Shown here: in pieces, positions 1 through 10,393 of the stretch | How the letters are laid out: every line of letters starts with the position of its first letter | How positions within the stretch are numbered: position 1 is the first letter of the stretch | NCBI GenBank assembly: GCA_902634485.1 | Contig: CACPKA010000006.1 | Span: forward strand, 1-64,000 | DNA from: an uncultured Pelagibacteraceae bacterium | Lineage (GTDB): Bacteria; Pseudomonadota; Alphaproteobacteria; Pelagibacterales; Pelagibacteraceae | Length of the DNA: 64,000 nt | Reading direction: 5' to 3' | Translations under genes and position numbers: made by a program | Notes under the pieces: generated by a model | Database searches by the model: none | The model's input: the letters and a program-made list of their open reading frames with translations, nothing else | What the model was told of the DNA's origin: nothing

Positions 1-962
1 CCAATTGAATAACCAGTTCGAGATTCTTTTTTTATATTATATTTATCTAATACAGACCAAAACTTTTGAGCTACATCATCAGCTGTATTTCCAGGTTTGG
101 TAGCAGCAATTCCAGCATCAAGAGCTTCATTGGTTGCTTTCATAGCATCTATTTTTTTTTGTTCGGGTTTTCCAAGCTGAACTGTTCTTGCCATAGGACA
201 ATGGTATCTTTTATTAACTCCTGACAATTCAATTATTGTTGCTTCTCCTTTAACAAATTTTTCATCCGTTGCAGTTAGATGTGAGGCAGACGTTCCTTTT
301 CCTGTTGGTAACAATGTTGCAATACTAGCATATTCTCCACCAATTTCTGGTGTTCCTTTGAAAAGAGCTCTTTGAATTTCCGCAACAGCATCACATTGTC
401 TAACTCCGGGATTAATGCTTTCCATAGCAACTTTCATTGCTTGTTGAGATATTAAAGCAGCTCCTTTCATTAAATTTATTTCTGCTTCAGATTTTGCTAA
501 TCTTGCCCAGTTAACTAAGCGATCTGAGTCTTTAATTTTTGAATTTGGTAAACCTTTTTTTAATTTTTCGTAACAATAAGCGGTAAAATAATGACTGTCC
601 ATTTCAACACCAATATTTAATTTGTCCCATTTATTTTTCTTTATTAATTCAATTAGAGGATCGTAGGGGTGCATTGGCCACGTATGAATATATTTTTCTT
701 CATAAACAATTATGTTTTCTCTTTTTAAGTAAGTTTTAATATATGCTCCTCCGGCATCTTGCGCTCTTACAAAACATAAAGGTTCGTCTGTATTTACATG
801 AACTATTACACATTGGGTGTAGTAAAATGACCAAGCGTCATACCCCGTTAAATAATTCATGTTATTGGTATCTTGAGAAATTAATAACTCAATGCCTTTT
901 TCTTGCATTGATTTTTGAACTTTTTTTAATCTGTTTTTATATTCTTCTTTTGTAAATAGCAT
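1..962 (-). CDS. doeA: M24-family peptidase/creatinase-like, probable ectoine hydrolase (partial, runs off window start)
   Basis: Reverse translation MLFTKEEYKNRLKKVQKSMQEKGIELLISQDTNNMNYLTGYDAWSFYYTQ... resembles DoeA/creatinase N-terminal domain; followed by EutA-like gene. Confidence 0.75.
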   Translation of the reverse strand, partial: MLFTKEEYKNRLKKVQKSMQEKGIELLISQDTNNMNYLTGYDAWSFYYTQCVIVHVNTDEPLCFVRAQDAGGAYIKTYLKRENIIVYEEKYIHTWPMHPYDPLIELIKKNKWDKLNIGVEMDSHYFTAYCYEKLKKGLPNSKIKDSDRLVNWARLAKSEAEINLMKGAALISQQAMKVAMESINPGVRQCDAVAEIQRALFKGTPEIGGEYASIATLLPTGKGTSASHLTATDEKFVKGEATIIELSGVNKRYHCPMARTVQLGKPEQKKIDAMKATNEALDAGIAATKPGNTADDVAQKFWSVLDKYNIKKESRTGYSI

Positions 963-964
963 TA

Positions 965-1711
965 TTAATTTTTAGAAAATAATTTTCCAAAACCGTTTAT
1001 TGAGTAATTTTTTCCAATTTTTTCTAAAGTGTCCCATATTAATGCTTGATTACTTGATAAAACAATTTTTTCTAATTTTTTTTCAAGTTTGTCTATTATG
1101 GACAAAGCAGGTAAAGCAGTACATGAAATAAATAATGCATCTGCTCCATTTAAATCCATTTCTGATAAAACATCATACAAATAATTAGCATCGACTTTTC
1201 CAATATCAATATCAGAAGCGATATCAAAATAAGCATTTGCAGTTACCTCAAAATTTTCTTTTTTAAAAAAATCAATTACTTCGTCATTCAGTTTTTTTGG
1301 ATAAGGAGTAAAAATCGCAATTTTATTTAAATTAAGTTTCTTAAGCGCCTTAATAGAAGCTGTGCTTGGAGTAGTAACTTCAGCTTCAGGTTTCGCTTTT
1401 TTTATTTTTTTTTCTATAGATTGATAGCCTGCAGCAATCGTGCCTGAAGTACAACCGTAAACCACGCAATCAATTTTTTCGTCTGGAAGAATATCTTTTG
1501 TAACTTCTGTAACTTTTTCAGACATTTTTATCAAATTTTCTTTTGTTAAAGGATTAAAGCATTCAATTCTATTAACAAAAAAATCTATTTTTTTATCTTT
1601 AATTACATTAATAAAGTCTTTTTCAATCATGTAATCACTAGCAAGTGCAATCAAACCTATTTTAGGATTTTGATTCTTGTTGAATTTTGGATCTATTTTT
1701 GTTGAATACAT
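965..1711 (-). CDS. eutA: Asp/Glu racemase / maleate isomerase family, EutA-like ectoine utilization protein
   Basis: 248 aa ORF with VVYGCTSGTIAAG and FISCTALP motifs; adjacent to DoeA-like gene. Confidence 0.7.
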   Translation of the reverse strand: MYSTKIDPKFNKNQNPKIGLIALASDYMIEKDFINVIKDKKIDFFVNRIECFNPLTKENLIKMSEKVTEVTKDILPDEKIDCVVYGCTSGTIAAGYQSIEKKIKKAKPEAEVTTPSTASIKALKKLNLNKIAIFTPYPKKLNDEVIDFFKKENFEVTANAYFDIASDIDIGKVDANYLYDVLSEMDLNGADALFISCTALPALSIIDKLEKKLEKIVLSSNQALIWDTLEKIGKNYSINGFGKLFSKN

Positions 1712-1769
1712 TTTTAAAAAAAAAATATATCATAAAGAGTTAAATATTCACTAAAATTAAAAGGTTGTT

Positions 1770-2711
1770 ATGAAAATAGGATTTATAGGACTTGGAAATG
1801 TTGGGGGCAAATTAGCCAGCAGTTTATTGAGAAATAAGTTTGATTTAACTGTAAGAGATTTAGATAAAAAATTGACAGATGATTTTAAAAATAGAGGAGC
1901 CAGAATAGTAGATAGCGCTAAAGAATTAACAGAAAAAGTTGATTTAATAATTACTTGCTTGCCCTCGCCTAAAATTTGCGCTGAAGTTATGGAAGCTAAA
2001 GACGGAGTTATAAGTGGCCTTTCAGAAAATAAAATATGGCTTGAAATGAGTACAACAGATGAATCTGAGATCAAAAGACTCGGAAAACTAGTTATTCAAA
2101 AAGGAGCAATTCCTCTTGATGGACCAGTAAGTGGAGGATGTCATAGAGCTGCAACTGGAAATATAGCTGTGTTTGTTGGGGGAGAGAGAAAAGCTTTTGA
2201 AAAAATATTGCCTGTACTAACTGTGATGGGGAGAAAAATTTTGCATACTGGCGAGCTTGGTTCAGCTTCAATTTTAAAAGTAATTACCAATTATTTAGCT
2301 TCAACACATTTAACTGCACTAGGAGAAGCGTGGGCAGTAGCTAAAAAATCTAATCTAGATTTAGTTAAAACTTACAAAGGAATAGCTGTATCATCTGGTA
2401 ATTCTTTTGTTCACGAAACTGAAAGCCAGGTAATTTTAAATGGTTCTTACAATATTAATTTTACAATGGACTTAGTGGTAAAAGATACAACTTTATTTGA
2501 AGATTTAGCTACAAAATTAAATGTACCTACAGAAATTTCACCGTTAGTTGTGAAAATATTTAAAGATGGTCAAAAAAAGTATGGTTCTAGAGCTTGGTCT
2601 TCCATGATTGTCAAAAGAATGGAAGATCAAAATAATACAGATTTTAGAGCAAAGGGTTTTCCCTCAGAACTTGTAGATAATGAGGCTGAAGAAAAAGGTA
2701 GTGAGATATAA
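1770..2711 (+). CDS. NAD-binding 3-hydroxyisobutyrate dehydrogenase family protein
   Basis: N-term MKIGFIGLGNVGGKLA Rossmann motif, DGPVSGG motif typical of beta-hydroxyacid dehydrogenases. Confidence 0.85.
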   Translation: MKIGFIGLGNVGGKLASSLLRNKFDLTVRDLDKKLTDDFKNRGARIVDSAKELTEKVDLIITCLPSPKICAEVMEAKDGVISGLSENKIWLEMSTTDESEIKRLGKLVIQKGAIPLDGPVSGGCHRAATGNIAVFVGGERKAFEKILPVLTVMGRKILHTGELGSASILKVITNYLASTHLTALGEAWAVAKKSNLDLVKTYKGIAVSSGNSFVHETESQVILNGSYNINFTMDLVVKDTTLFEDLATKLNVPTEISPLVVKIFKDGQKKYGSRAWSSMIVKRMEDQNNTDFRAKGFPSELVDNEAEEKGSEI

Positions 2712-2764
2712 AATTTATATTTCTTTTTACTTAAAATGAGATTAGGCTTTTAAAAAAAAAATTT

Positions 2765-3811
2765 ATGGGTAAGAATTTAATAGAAAGACTTGACAAAGGA
2801 CCTGTTCTTTGTGCCGAAGGATATTTGTTTGCAATGGAAAGAAGAGGATATTTGCAAGCTGGAGCGTTTGTTCCGGAAGTTGTTTTGGAACATCCAGAGG
2901 TTCTATCTCAATTACATCGTGAATTTATAAGATCAGGTTCAGAGGTAATTCAGGCTTTTACTTACTACGGACATAGAGAAAAATTAAGAATAATAGGAAA
3001 AGAAAAATTACTTGAACCACTTCAAAAAAATGCACTACAAATAGCAAAAGATTCTAGAAAAGAATTTAGAGATTTAGATCTTTTGGTTTGTGGAGATGTG
3101 GCTAATACAAATGTTTACGATCCAAATGATAAAAAAAGTAATATTGAATGTCAAAAAATGTTTGAAGAACAAGTAGCTTGGGCTAAAGAAGCTGGTGTAG
3201 ATTTTATAGTTGCTGAAACAATCACTTGGGTAGAAGAAATGAAAATTGCGCTTAAAGCCATTAAAGATGCTGGACTTATTGCTGTTTGTAATTACGCATT
3301 TAGAAGAGATGAAAAAACAAGAGATGGATACTCTCCTGGTGATGCTTGTAAAATTTTAGAAGATAATGGAGCAGATGTTGTTGGATTAAATTGTTTTAGA
3401 GGACCAAAAATGACTATGAAGCTTTTACCAGAAATAAGAAAAGCAGTTTCTTGTCACGTTGCAGCTCTCCCAGTTCCATATCGAACTACCGAAAAAGATC
3501 CTGGATTTTTAAATCAAACTGATGATGGTTGTGATTGTATTCCGGGTGGAAATGCTTTTCCCGTGGCCTTAGATAATTTGTATTGTAATAGATTTGAAAT
3601 GGCTGAGTTTGCAAAAGAATGCGCAGAAAAAAAAATAAACTTTATTGGAATATGTTGTGGTGCTGAACCACACCATGTTCGAGAAATGGCAGTTGCCTTA
3701 GGAAGAAAGCCAATTTCATATAAATATTATCCTGACATGTCCAAACATTATGCTCATGGTAGTGATCCAACATTAAAAAAACATAATACGGACGCAGCAA
3801 AAACATTATAA
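2765..3811 (+). CDS. bhmT: Betaine-homocysteine S-methyltransferase
   Basis: 348 aa; GPVLCAEGYLFAMERRGYLQAGAFVPEVVLEHPE, VVGLNCFRGP, GICCGAEPHHVREMA zinc-binding CC motif. Confidence 0.85.
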   Translation: MGKNLIERLDKGPVLCAEGYLFAMERRGYLQAGAFVPEVVLEHPEVLSQLHREFIRSGSEVIQAFTYYGHREKLRIIGKEKLLEPLQKNALQIAKDSRKEFRDLDLLVCGDVANTNVYDPNDKKSNIECQKMFEEQVAWAKEAGVDFIVAETITWVEEMKIALKAIKDAGLIAVCNYAFRRDEKTRDGYSPGDACKILEDNGADVVGLNCFRGPKMTMKLLPEIRKAVSCHVAALPVPYRTTEKDPGFLNQTDDGCDCIPGGNAFPVALDNLYCNRFEMAEFAKECAEKKINFIGICCGAEPHHVREMAVALGRKPISYKYYPDMSKHYAHGSDPTLKKHNTDAAKTL

Positions 3812-3820
3812 GGTAAATTA

Positions 3821-6226
3821 ATGGAAAAGCATGCGAAGGTAGTAATAATTGGAGGGGGTGTTGTAGGTTGTTCTATACTTTACCATCTTTCAAAATTTGG
3901 ATTAAAAGATTGTATTTTATTAGAGAGAAATGAATTAACATCAGGATCTTCTTGGCATGCTGCTGGTAATGTTCATGTAATTTCTTCTGATCCAAATATT
4001 TCTAGAATGATGGCTTATACCATCGGTCTTTACAAAGAAATTGAAAAAGAATCTGGTCATGCAATTGGTTTTAAGCCAAGCGGTGGTTTTTATTTAGCTT
4101 CTAACGAAGTCTGGGCTGACTATTTAAAAAGGGAAAGATCTAAAGCAAGATATATGGGTCTTGACCAAGAATTTATTTCCCTTGATGAAGTAAAAAAGAA
4201 AAATCCTTTAATAGATCCAAAAAGATATCTTTTAGCTTTATGGGATCCAATTGATGGCGAAGTAGATCCTTCTGGTGTTACTTATGCTTTTGCTAAAGCG
4301 GCAAAAATCTATGGTGGGAAATATTATACTCACACAACTGTAAAAGATACTACACAAAAAAAAGATGGTAGTTGGGATGTAATTACAGATAAAGGAAATA
4401 TCAATGCAGAAATAGTTATTAATGCTGGCGGTCTATGGGCAAGAGAAGTTGGAAAGTTATCTGGTTTAAATTTGCCTGTGCAACCAATGGAACATCATTA
4501 TCTAATTACTGAAGCAATTCCAGAAATAGAAGCTATGGGTGATCAAAGATTACCAATAGGAACTGATTTTGAAGGAAATATTTATTTTCGACAGGAAGGC
4601 AAAGGAATGTTGCTTGGAACTTACGAACCAAAATCCACTCCTTGGAAAGTAGAGGGTACGCCAATGAACTTTGGCCATGAACTTTTAGAACCTAAGTTAG
4701 ATAATATACAAGACAGACTTGCGATTGGTTTTGAAAGAATGCCAGCTTTAGAAAAAGCTGGAATTAAAAATATTGTAAATGGTCCTTTTACTTTTGGTCC
4801 AGATGGAAGTCCTTTAATAGGTCCTGTTCCTGGAATGAAAAATTATTGGGTAGCTGTAGGTGTTATGGCTGGTTTTTGTCAAGGTGGAGGTGTTGGTAAA
4901 TGTATTGCGGAATGGATAATTGATGGAGAGCCATCAATTGATGTTTGGGCAATGGACGTTGCTAGATTTGGTGATTATGCTTCACCACAATATGGAACAA
5001 TAAAATCTTCAGAAAATTATGAAAGAAGATTTATAATGACTTTTCCTAATGAAACATTACCAAAAGGTAGAAAACAAAAAACTACAGCTTTATATGATCG
5101 TTTTGTTTCAAAGGGTGCAGTTATGGGAGACAACTTTGGTTTGGAAAATGTTTTATGGTTTGCAAATAATAAAGAAGATGCTCATGAAGAACCAACAATT
5201 AAGAGATCAAGATCTCATGATTATGTTGCTAAGGAAGTGCAAAATGTAAGAGAAAATGTTGGAGCTATTGAAGTTGCTAACTTTTCAAAACATGAGTTTA
5301 TAGGTCCAGATGCTAGGAAATTTTTAGATCACGTATTAGCAGGAAAACTACCTAAACCTGGAAGAATTTCTTTAAGTCCTATGCTAACTTATAAAGGTAA
5401 ACTTTACGGAGATTTAACAGTTGCATGTCTTAGTGAAAATGAATTTATGATTTTCGGATCTGGAGCAGCACAGGAAATGCATAGAAGATGGTTTGAAACT
5501 CATTTAAGTAAATTTAATTTAAAATATTCAAATAGGTCTGATAATTTTCATGGTATTTCTATAGCAGGTCCAAAATCAAGACAACTATTTCAAAAGTTAG
5601 TTAAAGAAGATGTCTCTAATGAAAATTTTAAATTTAGAGATATTAAAAAAATGTTTGTTGCAGGAGTGCCAGCTATAGTAAATAGAATTTCGTTTACTGG
5701 AGAACTTGGATACGAAATTTATGTTGCTCCACATTTTCAACTTAAACTTTATGAAGAAATAGAAAATGCAGGTAAAGAATTTGATTTAAAACCTTTTGGT
5801 GGAAGAGCACTAATGTCCATGAGACTCGAAAAAAACTGGGGTGCATGGGCACTTGATTTTAGACCAGATTTCACTGCAAAAGAATCTGGCTTAGATATTT
5901 TTATTGATTGGAAAAAAGATTTTATTGGTAAAAAAAATGCTGAAAAAGATAATAGTAATTTAAAACTAACCCCTATGATTGTTGAAACTAAAGATATCGA
6001 TGTAACAAATAATGAAGCGGTAATGAAAGATGGAAAAAGCATTGGCTATATAACATCTGGTGGATTTGCACACTACGTTAAAAAAAGCATTGCTTATTCT
6101 TATCTCGATAAAAAAATTTTAAAAACAAATGAAAAACTAAAAGTTGAAATAAATGGTGATTTTTACGATTGCTCAATAATAAAAGAGCCATTATATGATC
6201 CACGTGGAACTAAAATGAGATCATAA
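3821..6226 (+). CDS. FAD-dependent dimethylglycine/sarcosine dehydrogenase with C-terminal GcvT-like domain
   Basis: 801 aa; VVIIGGGVVGCSILYHLSKFG FAD-binding, SSWHAAGNVH motif, aminomethyltransferase-like C-terminal half. Confidence 0.9.
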   Translation: MEKHAKVVIIGGGVVGCSILYHLSKFGLKDCILLERNELTSGSSWHAAGNVHVISSDPNISRMMAYTIGLYKEIEKESGHAIGFKPSGGFYLASNEVWADYLKRERSKARYMGLDQEFISLDEVKKKNPLIDPKRYLLALWDPIDGEVDPSGVTYAFAKAAKIYGGKYYTHTTVKDTTQKKDGSWDVITDKGNINAEIVINAGGLWAREVGKLSGLNLPVQPMEHHYLITEAIPEIEAMGDQRLPIGTDFEGNIYFRQEGKGMLLGTYEPKSTPWKVEGTPMNFGHELLEPKLDNIQDRLAIGFERMPALEKAGIKNIVNGPFTFGPDGSPLIGPVPGMKNYWVAVGVMAGFCQGGGVGKCIAEWIIDGEPSIDVWAMDVARFGDYASPQYGTIKSSENYERRFIMTFPNETLPKGRKQKTTALYDRFVSKGAVMGDNFGLENVLWFANNKEDAHEEPTIKRSRSHDYVAKEVQNVRENVGAIEVANFSKHEFIGPDARKFLDHVLAGKLPKPGRISLSPMLTYKGKLYGDLTVACLSENEFMIFGSGAAQEMHRRWFETHLSKFNLKYSNRSDNFHGISIAGPKSRQLFQKLVKEDVSNENFKFRDIKKMFVAGVPAIVNRISFTGELGYEIYVAPHFQLKLYEEIENAGKEFDLKPFGGRALMSMRLEKNWGAWALDFRPDFTAKESGLDIFIDWKKDFIGKKNAEKDNSNLKLTPMIVETKDIDVTNNEAVMKDGKSIGYITSGGFAHYVKKSIAYSYLDKKILKTNEKLKVEINGDFYDCSIIKEPLYDPRGTKMRS

Positions 6227-6319
6227 TCTAGTTCTGGTTGAATCGTGAGACCGTTTGTAATTTGATTTTTTTTAATAAATATGTTTTCCTTAACAAAATA
6301 AACTTATGTAAGGGGAAAT

Positions 6320-7339
6320 ATGAAAATAAAAAAAATATTAGTTTCTATATTGTCTGTTTTGTTTTTTGGTGCTTTTACTGGAATTGCAAATGCAGGTTGT
6401 GGAAAACTAGTTATTGCTGAACAGAACTGGGCATCGGCTGAGTTAATGGCCAATGTAGATAAAATTATCTTAGAAAAAGGATATGGTTGTGAGGTAGAAC
6501 TTATTCCAGGTGCTACTATGCCAACTTTTACTTCTATGGATGAAAAAGGTGAGCCAGACATGAACCCAGAGCAATGGGCTAATGCTGTTTACACGCCTTT
6601 AAAAAAAGCTGTTTCAGAAAAAAGATTAATTATCGCTAACGGAGCACCTATTACTGGTCTTGGTGAAGGTTGGTGGATAACTCCAGGAACTGTTAAAAAA
6701 ATTCCACAAATAAAAGGCATGACTGCAATGGAAATTTTGGAACATCCTGAATGGTTTCCATCTAAAGAAGACCCTTCAAAAGGAGCTTTTGTTGGATGCC
6801 CAGCAGGTTGGGGATGTCAATTAGCAAACGCAAACCTTTACCGTGCTTTTGAAATGGAAAAAAAAGGATGGGTATTAATCGATCCAGGTTCTGCAGCAGG
6901 TTTAGATGGTACAATATCTAAAGCAGCTGACTCGGGAGATCCTTGGTTTGGTTACTACTGGAACCCAACATCAATGGTTGGAAAGTATGGTTTAATTCCA
7001 GTTGATTTCGGAGTTCCTTTCGGAGGAAGAGATAACTGGGACAATTGCATAACGTTAGCTGAGCAAGACTGTGCAAATCCTAAGCCTACTGCGTGGACAA
7101 AATCTGAAGTTAATTCTATCGTTACAGCAAACTTTGCTAAAACTGGAGGAAAAGACGCTTTGAGTTATGTTGAAAAACGTACTTACCCAGGTGAAGTAAT
7201 GAATGGAATGCTTGTGTATATGGCTGATAACCAAGCTAAAGGTTCAGATGCAGCAATTGAATTTTTAAAACAGCATGAAGGTGTTTGGAAGAAATGGGTA
7301 TCTTCAGCTGCTGCTAAAAAAATCAAAGCTGGTCTTTAA
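6320..7339 (+). CDS. proX: Glycine betaine/proline-type ABC transporter substrate-binding protein (copy 1)
   Basis: signal peptide; OpuAC-type sequence (VIAEQNWASAELMANVDKIILEKGYGCEVELIPG). Confidence 0.85.
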   Translation: MKIKKILVSILSVLFFGAFTGIANAGCGKLVIAEQNWASAELMANVDKIILEKGYGCEVELIPGATMPTFTSMDEKGEPDMNPEQWANAVYTPLKKAVSEKRLIIANGAPITGLGEGWWITPGTVKKIPQIKGMTAMEILEHPEWFPSKEDPSKGAFVGCPAGWGCQLANANLYRAFEMEKKGWVLIDPGSAAGLDGTISKAADSGDPWFGYYWNPTSMVGKYGLIPVDFGVPFGGRDNWDNCITLAEQDCANPKPTAWTKSEVNSIVTANFAKTGGKDALSYVEKRTYPGEVMNGMLVYMADNQAKGSDAAIEFLKQHEGVWKKWVSSAAAKKIKAGL

Positions 7340-7351
7340 AAAATAATTTAT

Positions 7352-7390
7352 TTAACGAGCCTATTTTATTATAGGCTCGTTAATTTTTTT
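7352..7390 (+). terminator. Intrinsic terminator/attenuator-like hairpin between proX and proW copy 1
   Basis: TTAACGAGCCTA (7352-7363) / TAGGCTCGTTAA (7372-7383), 12-bp perfect stem followed by T tract. Confidence 0.85.
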
Positions 7391-7399
7391 GGTAATTAA

Positions 7400-8284
7400 A
7401 TGGAATTTTTAACAAAGTTTCCAGTGATGGAGCGTACATCCCTAATGGAATTGAGAAAAGGGATTGATCATACATTTAGAGAATTTTCTAGAGCTTATGG
7501 CGATGGTATAGAAGCTTTTTTTGATCCATTGTTATTTTTTTTAATTAGATTGGAAAAATTACTATTGGCAACACCTTGGCCAATAATAATGATAATACTT
7601 GGGGCTTTAGCGTGGCTAGGTTCAAGAAGTTGGAAGCTTGTAGTGGGAAGTGTTATCGCCTTTATGTTAATTGGATACTTTGGCATGTGGAAAGATTGCA
7701 TGGCAACAGTAGCAATTATAACTGTTTGCACAATTATGTGTATAACAGTAGGAATACCTGTTGGAGTACTTATGGCAAGATCTAACAGAGTTGAAAAGGC
7801 AATGCTTCCTGTTTTAGATATGATGCAAACTATTCCAAGCTTTGTATATTTAATTCCAATTTTAATGTTATTAGGTATAGGAAAAATTCCAGGTTTAATT
7901 GCAGTTTGTATTTATGCAATACCTCCAGTTATAAGGTTAACAAATTTAGGAATAAGAGAAGTAGACAAAGAAACAATAGAAGCGAGTGAAGCATTTGGAG
8001 CAACTAAATTACAAAAATTAAGAACTGTACAAATACCTTTGGCTCTTCCAACTGTTTTTGCTGGTGTTAATCAAACAATTATGATGGCATTAGCGATGGT
8101 TGTAATAGCTTCCATGATTGGAGTTAAAGGTTTAGGTGTCCCAATTTTAAGAGCAATATCAAACCAGTACTTAGCTTTGGGTTTGATGAATGGTTTGGCT
8201 ATTGTAGCTTTAGCTATAATATTTGATAGAATTACTCAAGAATACGGTCGAAGAATTCAAAAACACCGTGGACAGAAAAAATAA
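7400..8284 (+). CDS. proW: Glycine betaine/proline ABC transporter permease (copy 1)
   Basis: MetI-type permease; VEASEAFGAT-like EAA loop (TIEASEAFGATKLQKLRTVQIPLALP). Confidence 0.88.
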   Translation: MEFLTKFPVMERTSLMELRKGIDHTFREFSRAYGDGIEAFFDPLLFFLIRLEKLLLATPWPIIMIILGALAWLGSRSWKLVVGSVIAFMLIGYFGMWKDCMATVAIITVCTIMCITVGIPVGVLMARSNRVEKAMLPVLDMMQTIPSFVYLIPILMLLGIGKIPGLIAVCIYAIPPVIRLTNLGIREVDKETIEASEAFGATKLQKLRTVQIPLALPTVFAGVNQTIMMALAMVVIASMIGVKGLGVPILRAISNQYLALGLMNGLAIVALAIIFDRITQEYGRRIQKHRGQKK

Positions 8285-8301
8285 TAAAAATACATTTATA
8301 A

Positions 8302-9732
8302 ATGCTAGAAAAAAAAAGTTTTTATATTAATGGAAAATGGGTATCTCCATCAAAGTCTAATGATTTTAAAGTAATTAATCCATCAAACGAAGAAGTGTTC
8401 GCTGTTATATCTTTAGGAAATGCCGAGGATACTAATTCAGCTGTAGAATCTGCAAAAAAAGCTTTTGTTAAATGGAAAGAAACTTCAAAAGAAGAAAGAA
8501 TAGGCCTTTTAGAAAAATTGCTTAAAATTTATAAAAAAAGATTTGATGAAATGGCAAAAGCAATGTCCATGGAAATGGGGGCTCCAATTGATTATGCTAC
8601 ATCAGTTCATACTTCATCTGGTCAATCACATTTAGAAGATTTTATATTAAGATTAAAAAATTTTAAATTTGAAGAATATTTCGATGCTAAATCAAATAAT
8701 TATATAAATCGAGAACCTATAGGTGTTTGTGGTTTAATTACACCATGGAATTGGCCAATTAATCAAATAGCATTAAAAGTAATTCCAGCTTTCGCGACTG
8801 GTTGTACAATGATCCTTAAACCATCTGAAATAGCACCCATTTCAGCAATGCTGTTTGCTGAAATGATAGATGAAGCAGGTTTTCCTGATGGTGTATTTAA
8901 TTTAGTAAATGGAGATGGTGAAGGAGTTGGAACGCAAATATCTAGCCATCCTGATATTGATATGATTTCATTTACTGGTTCTACACGTGCAGGAAAACTT
9001 ATTACAAAAAATGCTGCAGATACAATTAAAAGAGTTTGCTTAGAACTGGGTGGTAAAGGTGGAAATATAGTTTTTGCGGATTCATATCCAAATGCAGTAA
9101 GAGATGGAATTAAGAATGTAATGAGCAACTCTGGACAATCATGTGATGCACCAACGAGAATGCTTGTGGAAAAAACTATTTATGAAAGAGCCATTAAAGA
9201 GGCCGCTGATGAAGCAAATAAAATCAAAGTAGATATTGCATCAAAAAAAGGAGACCATATAGGACCTGTAGTTTCAAAAGTTCAATACGATAAAATAATT
9301 AATTTAATTAATAGTGGAATTGATGAAGGAGCAACATTAGCAGCAGGAGGTCCTGACCTTCCGAATGGTTTAAATAAAGGTTATTTTATTAAACCAACTA
9401 TATTTACAAATGTTACAAATGATATGGGGATAGCAAAAAAAGAAATTTTTGGCCCAGTACTTTCTATAATACCATTTGAAACAGAAGAAGAAGCAATCAA
9501 AATTACCAATGACACAGAGTATGGCCTTGGAAACTATTTGCAAACTGAAGACAAAGAAAAAGCAAAAAGAGTTTCGAAAAAATTAAGATCAGGAATTGTT
9601 TATATAAATGGAAACGCTGCTGACTCTGGTACGCCTTTTGGAGGTTACAGACAGTCTGGAAATGGAAGAGAGGGTGGAGTTTGGGGCCTTGAAGAATACT
9701 TAGAAGTAAAAACAGTAACTGGCTGGAAATAA
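8302..9732 (+). CDS. NAD(P)-dependent aldehyde dehydrogenase
   Basis: TPWNWPINQIALKVIPA, LELGGKGG, NSGQSCDAPTR active-site Cys. Confidence 0.93.
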   Translation: MLEKKSFYINGKWVSPSKSNDFKVINPSNEEVFAVISLGNAEDTNSAVESAKKAFVKWKETSKEERIGLLEKLLKIYKKRFDEMAKAMSMEMGAPIDYATSVHTSSGQSHLEDFILRLKNFKFEEYFDAKSNNYINREPIGVCGLITPWNWPINQIALKVIPAFATGCTMILKPSEIAPISAMLFAEMIDEAGFPDGVFNLVNGDGEGVGTQISSHPDIDMISFTGSTRAGKLITKNAADTIKRVCLELGGKGGNIVFADSYPNAVRDGIKNVMSNSGQSCDAPTRMLVEKTIYERAIKEAADEANKIKVDIASKKGDHIGPVVSKVQYDKIINLINSGIDEGATLAAGGPDLPNGLNKGYFIKPTIFTNVTNDMGIAKKEIFGPVLSIIPFETEEEAIKITNDTEYGLGNYLQTEDKEKAKRVSKKLRSGIVYINGNAADSGTPFGGYRQSGNGREGGVWGLEEYLEVKTVTGWK

Positions 9733-9748
9733 TTTTAATACTTAATTT

Positions 9749-10391
9749 ATGCACATAATCCACAGAGGGATTGTAAAAAAAACAATATAAAGAGAACCTT
9801 TTAAAATCATTTAATCAATCATTCAAAAAGGGCTATGGAATTGAAACTGATATCCATGCCACAAAAGACAATAAGTTTATTTGTTTTCATGATTTTACGT
9901 TAAATAGAATTTTTAAAAAAAAAATTAGCGTAAAAAATATAGAATATTCTAAAATTAAAAAAATAAGTATTCAAAATAAAAAACCAATTCCACTTTTAAA
10001 AGATTTGCTTAAAACTTCAAAAAATAAATACTATTTATTTATTGAAATAAAACCAATTTTTTCAAAAAAGCTATTACAAAAATTATTGAAAGAAACAACA
10101 GGATTTACAAAATGTATATTTATTTCTTTCAAACATGAAAATATTTACAATTTATTAAAAATAAAAAGAAATGTAAAAGTAGGATTGTCTTTTTCACCTC
10201 CCACAAGCATTAAAACAATTGTTAAAAAATCAAATAATAAAAAAATTGATTGTTTAATCTTGGATAAGTTTTTTTTAAAAAATAAAATTATTCAAGATCT
10301 AAAAATTAAAAAGTATTATTATACAATTAAAAAAAAATCAGAATTTAAAAAATATAGTAAAAATAATAATTTAATATTTGAAAATTTATAA
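9749..10391 (+). pseudogene. Glycerophosphodiester phosphodiesterase (GDPD) family, frameshifted at an A8 tract
   Basis: HRGIVKK at ATG 9749; removal of one A from 9775-9782 joins it to KENLLKSFNQSFKKGYGIETDIHATKDNKFICFHD...; length 643 nt = 3n+1. Confidence 0.75.
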
Positions 10392-10393
10392 AA

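Noticed and set aside
743-955. 70-aa plus-strand ORF
   Set aside because: Antisense to the DoeA-like coding sequence; no recognisable domain.
1757-2074. 105-aa minus ORF
   Set aside because: Antisense to the 3-hydroxyisobutyrate dehydrogenase-like gene; low-complexity Ser/Leu translation typical of spurious antisense ORFs.
2712-2764. SAM-II/SAM-V riboswitch upstream of bhmT
   Set aside because: Looked because SAM riboswitches are known near such genes in Pelagibacter; the short leader lacks a recognisable core.
8763-9128. 121-aa minus ORF
   Set aside because: Antisense within aldehyde dehydrogenase; coding strand has conserved motifs.
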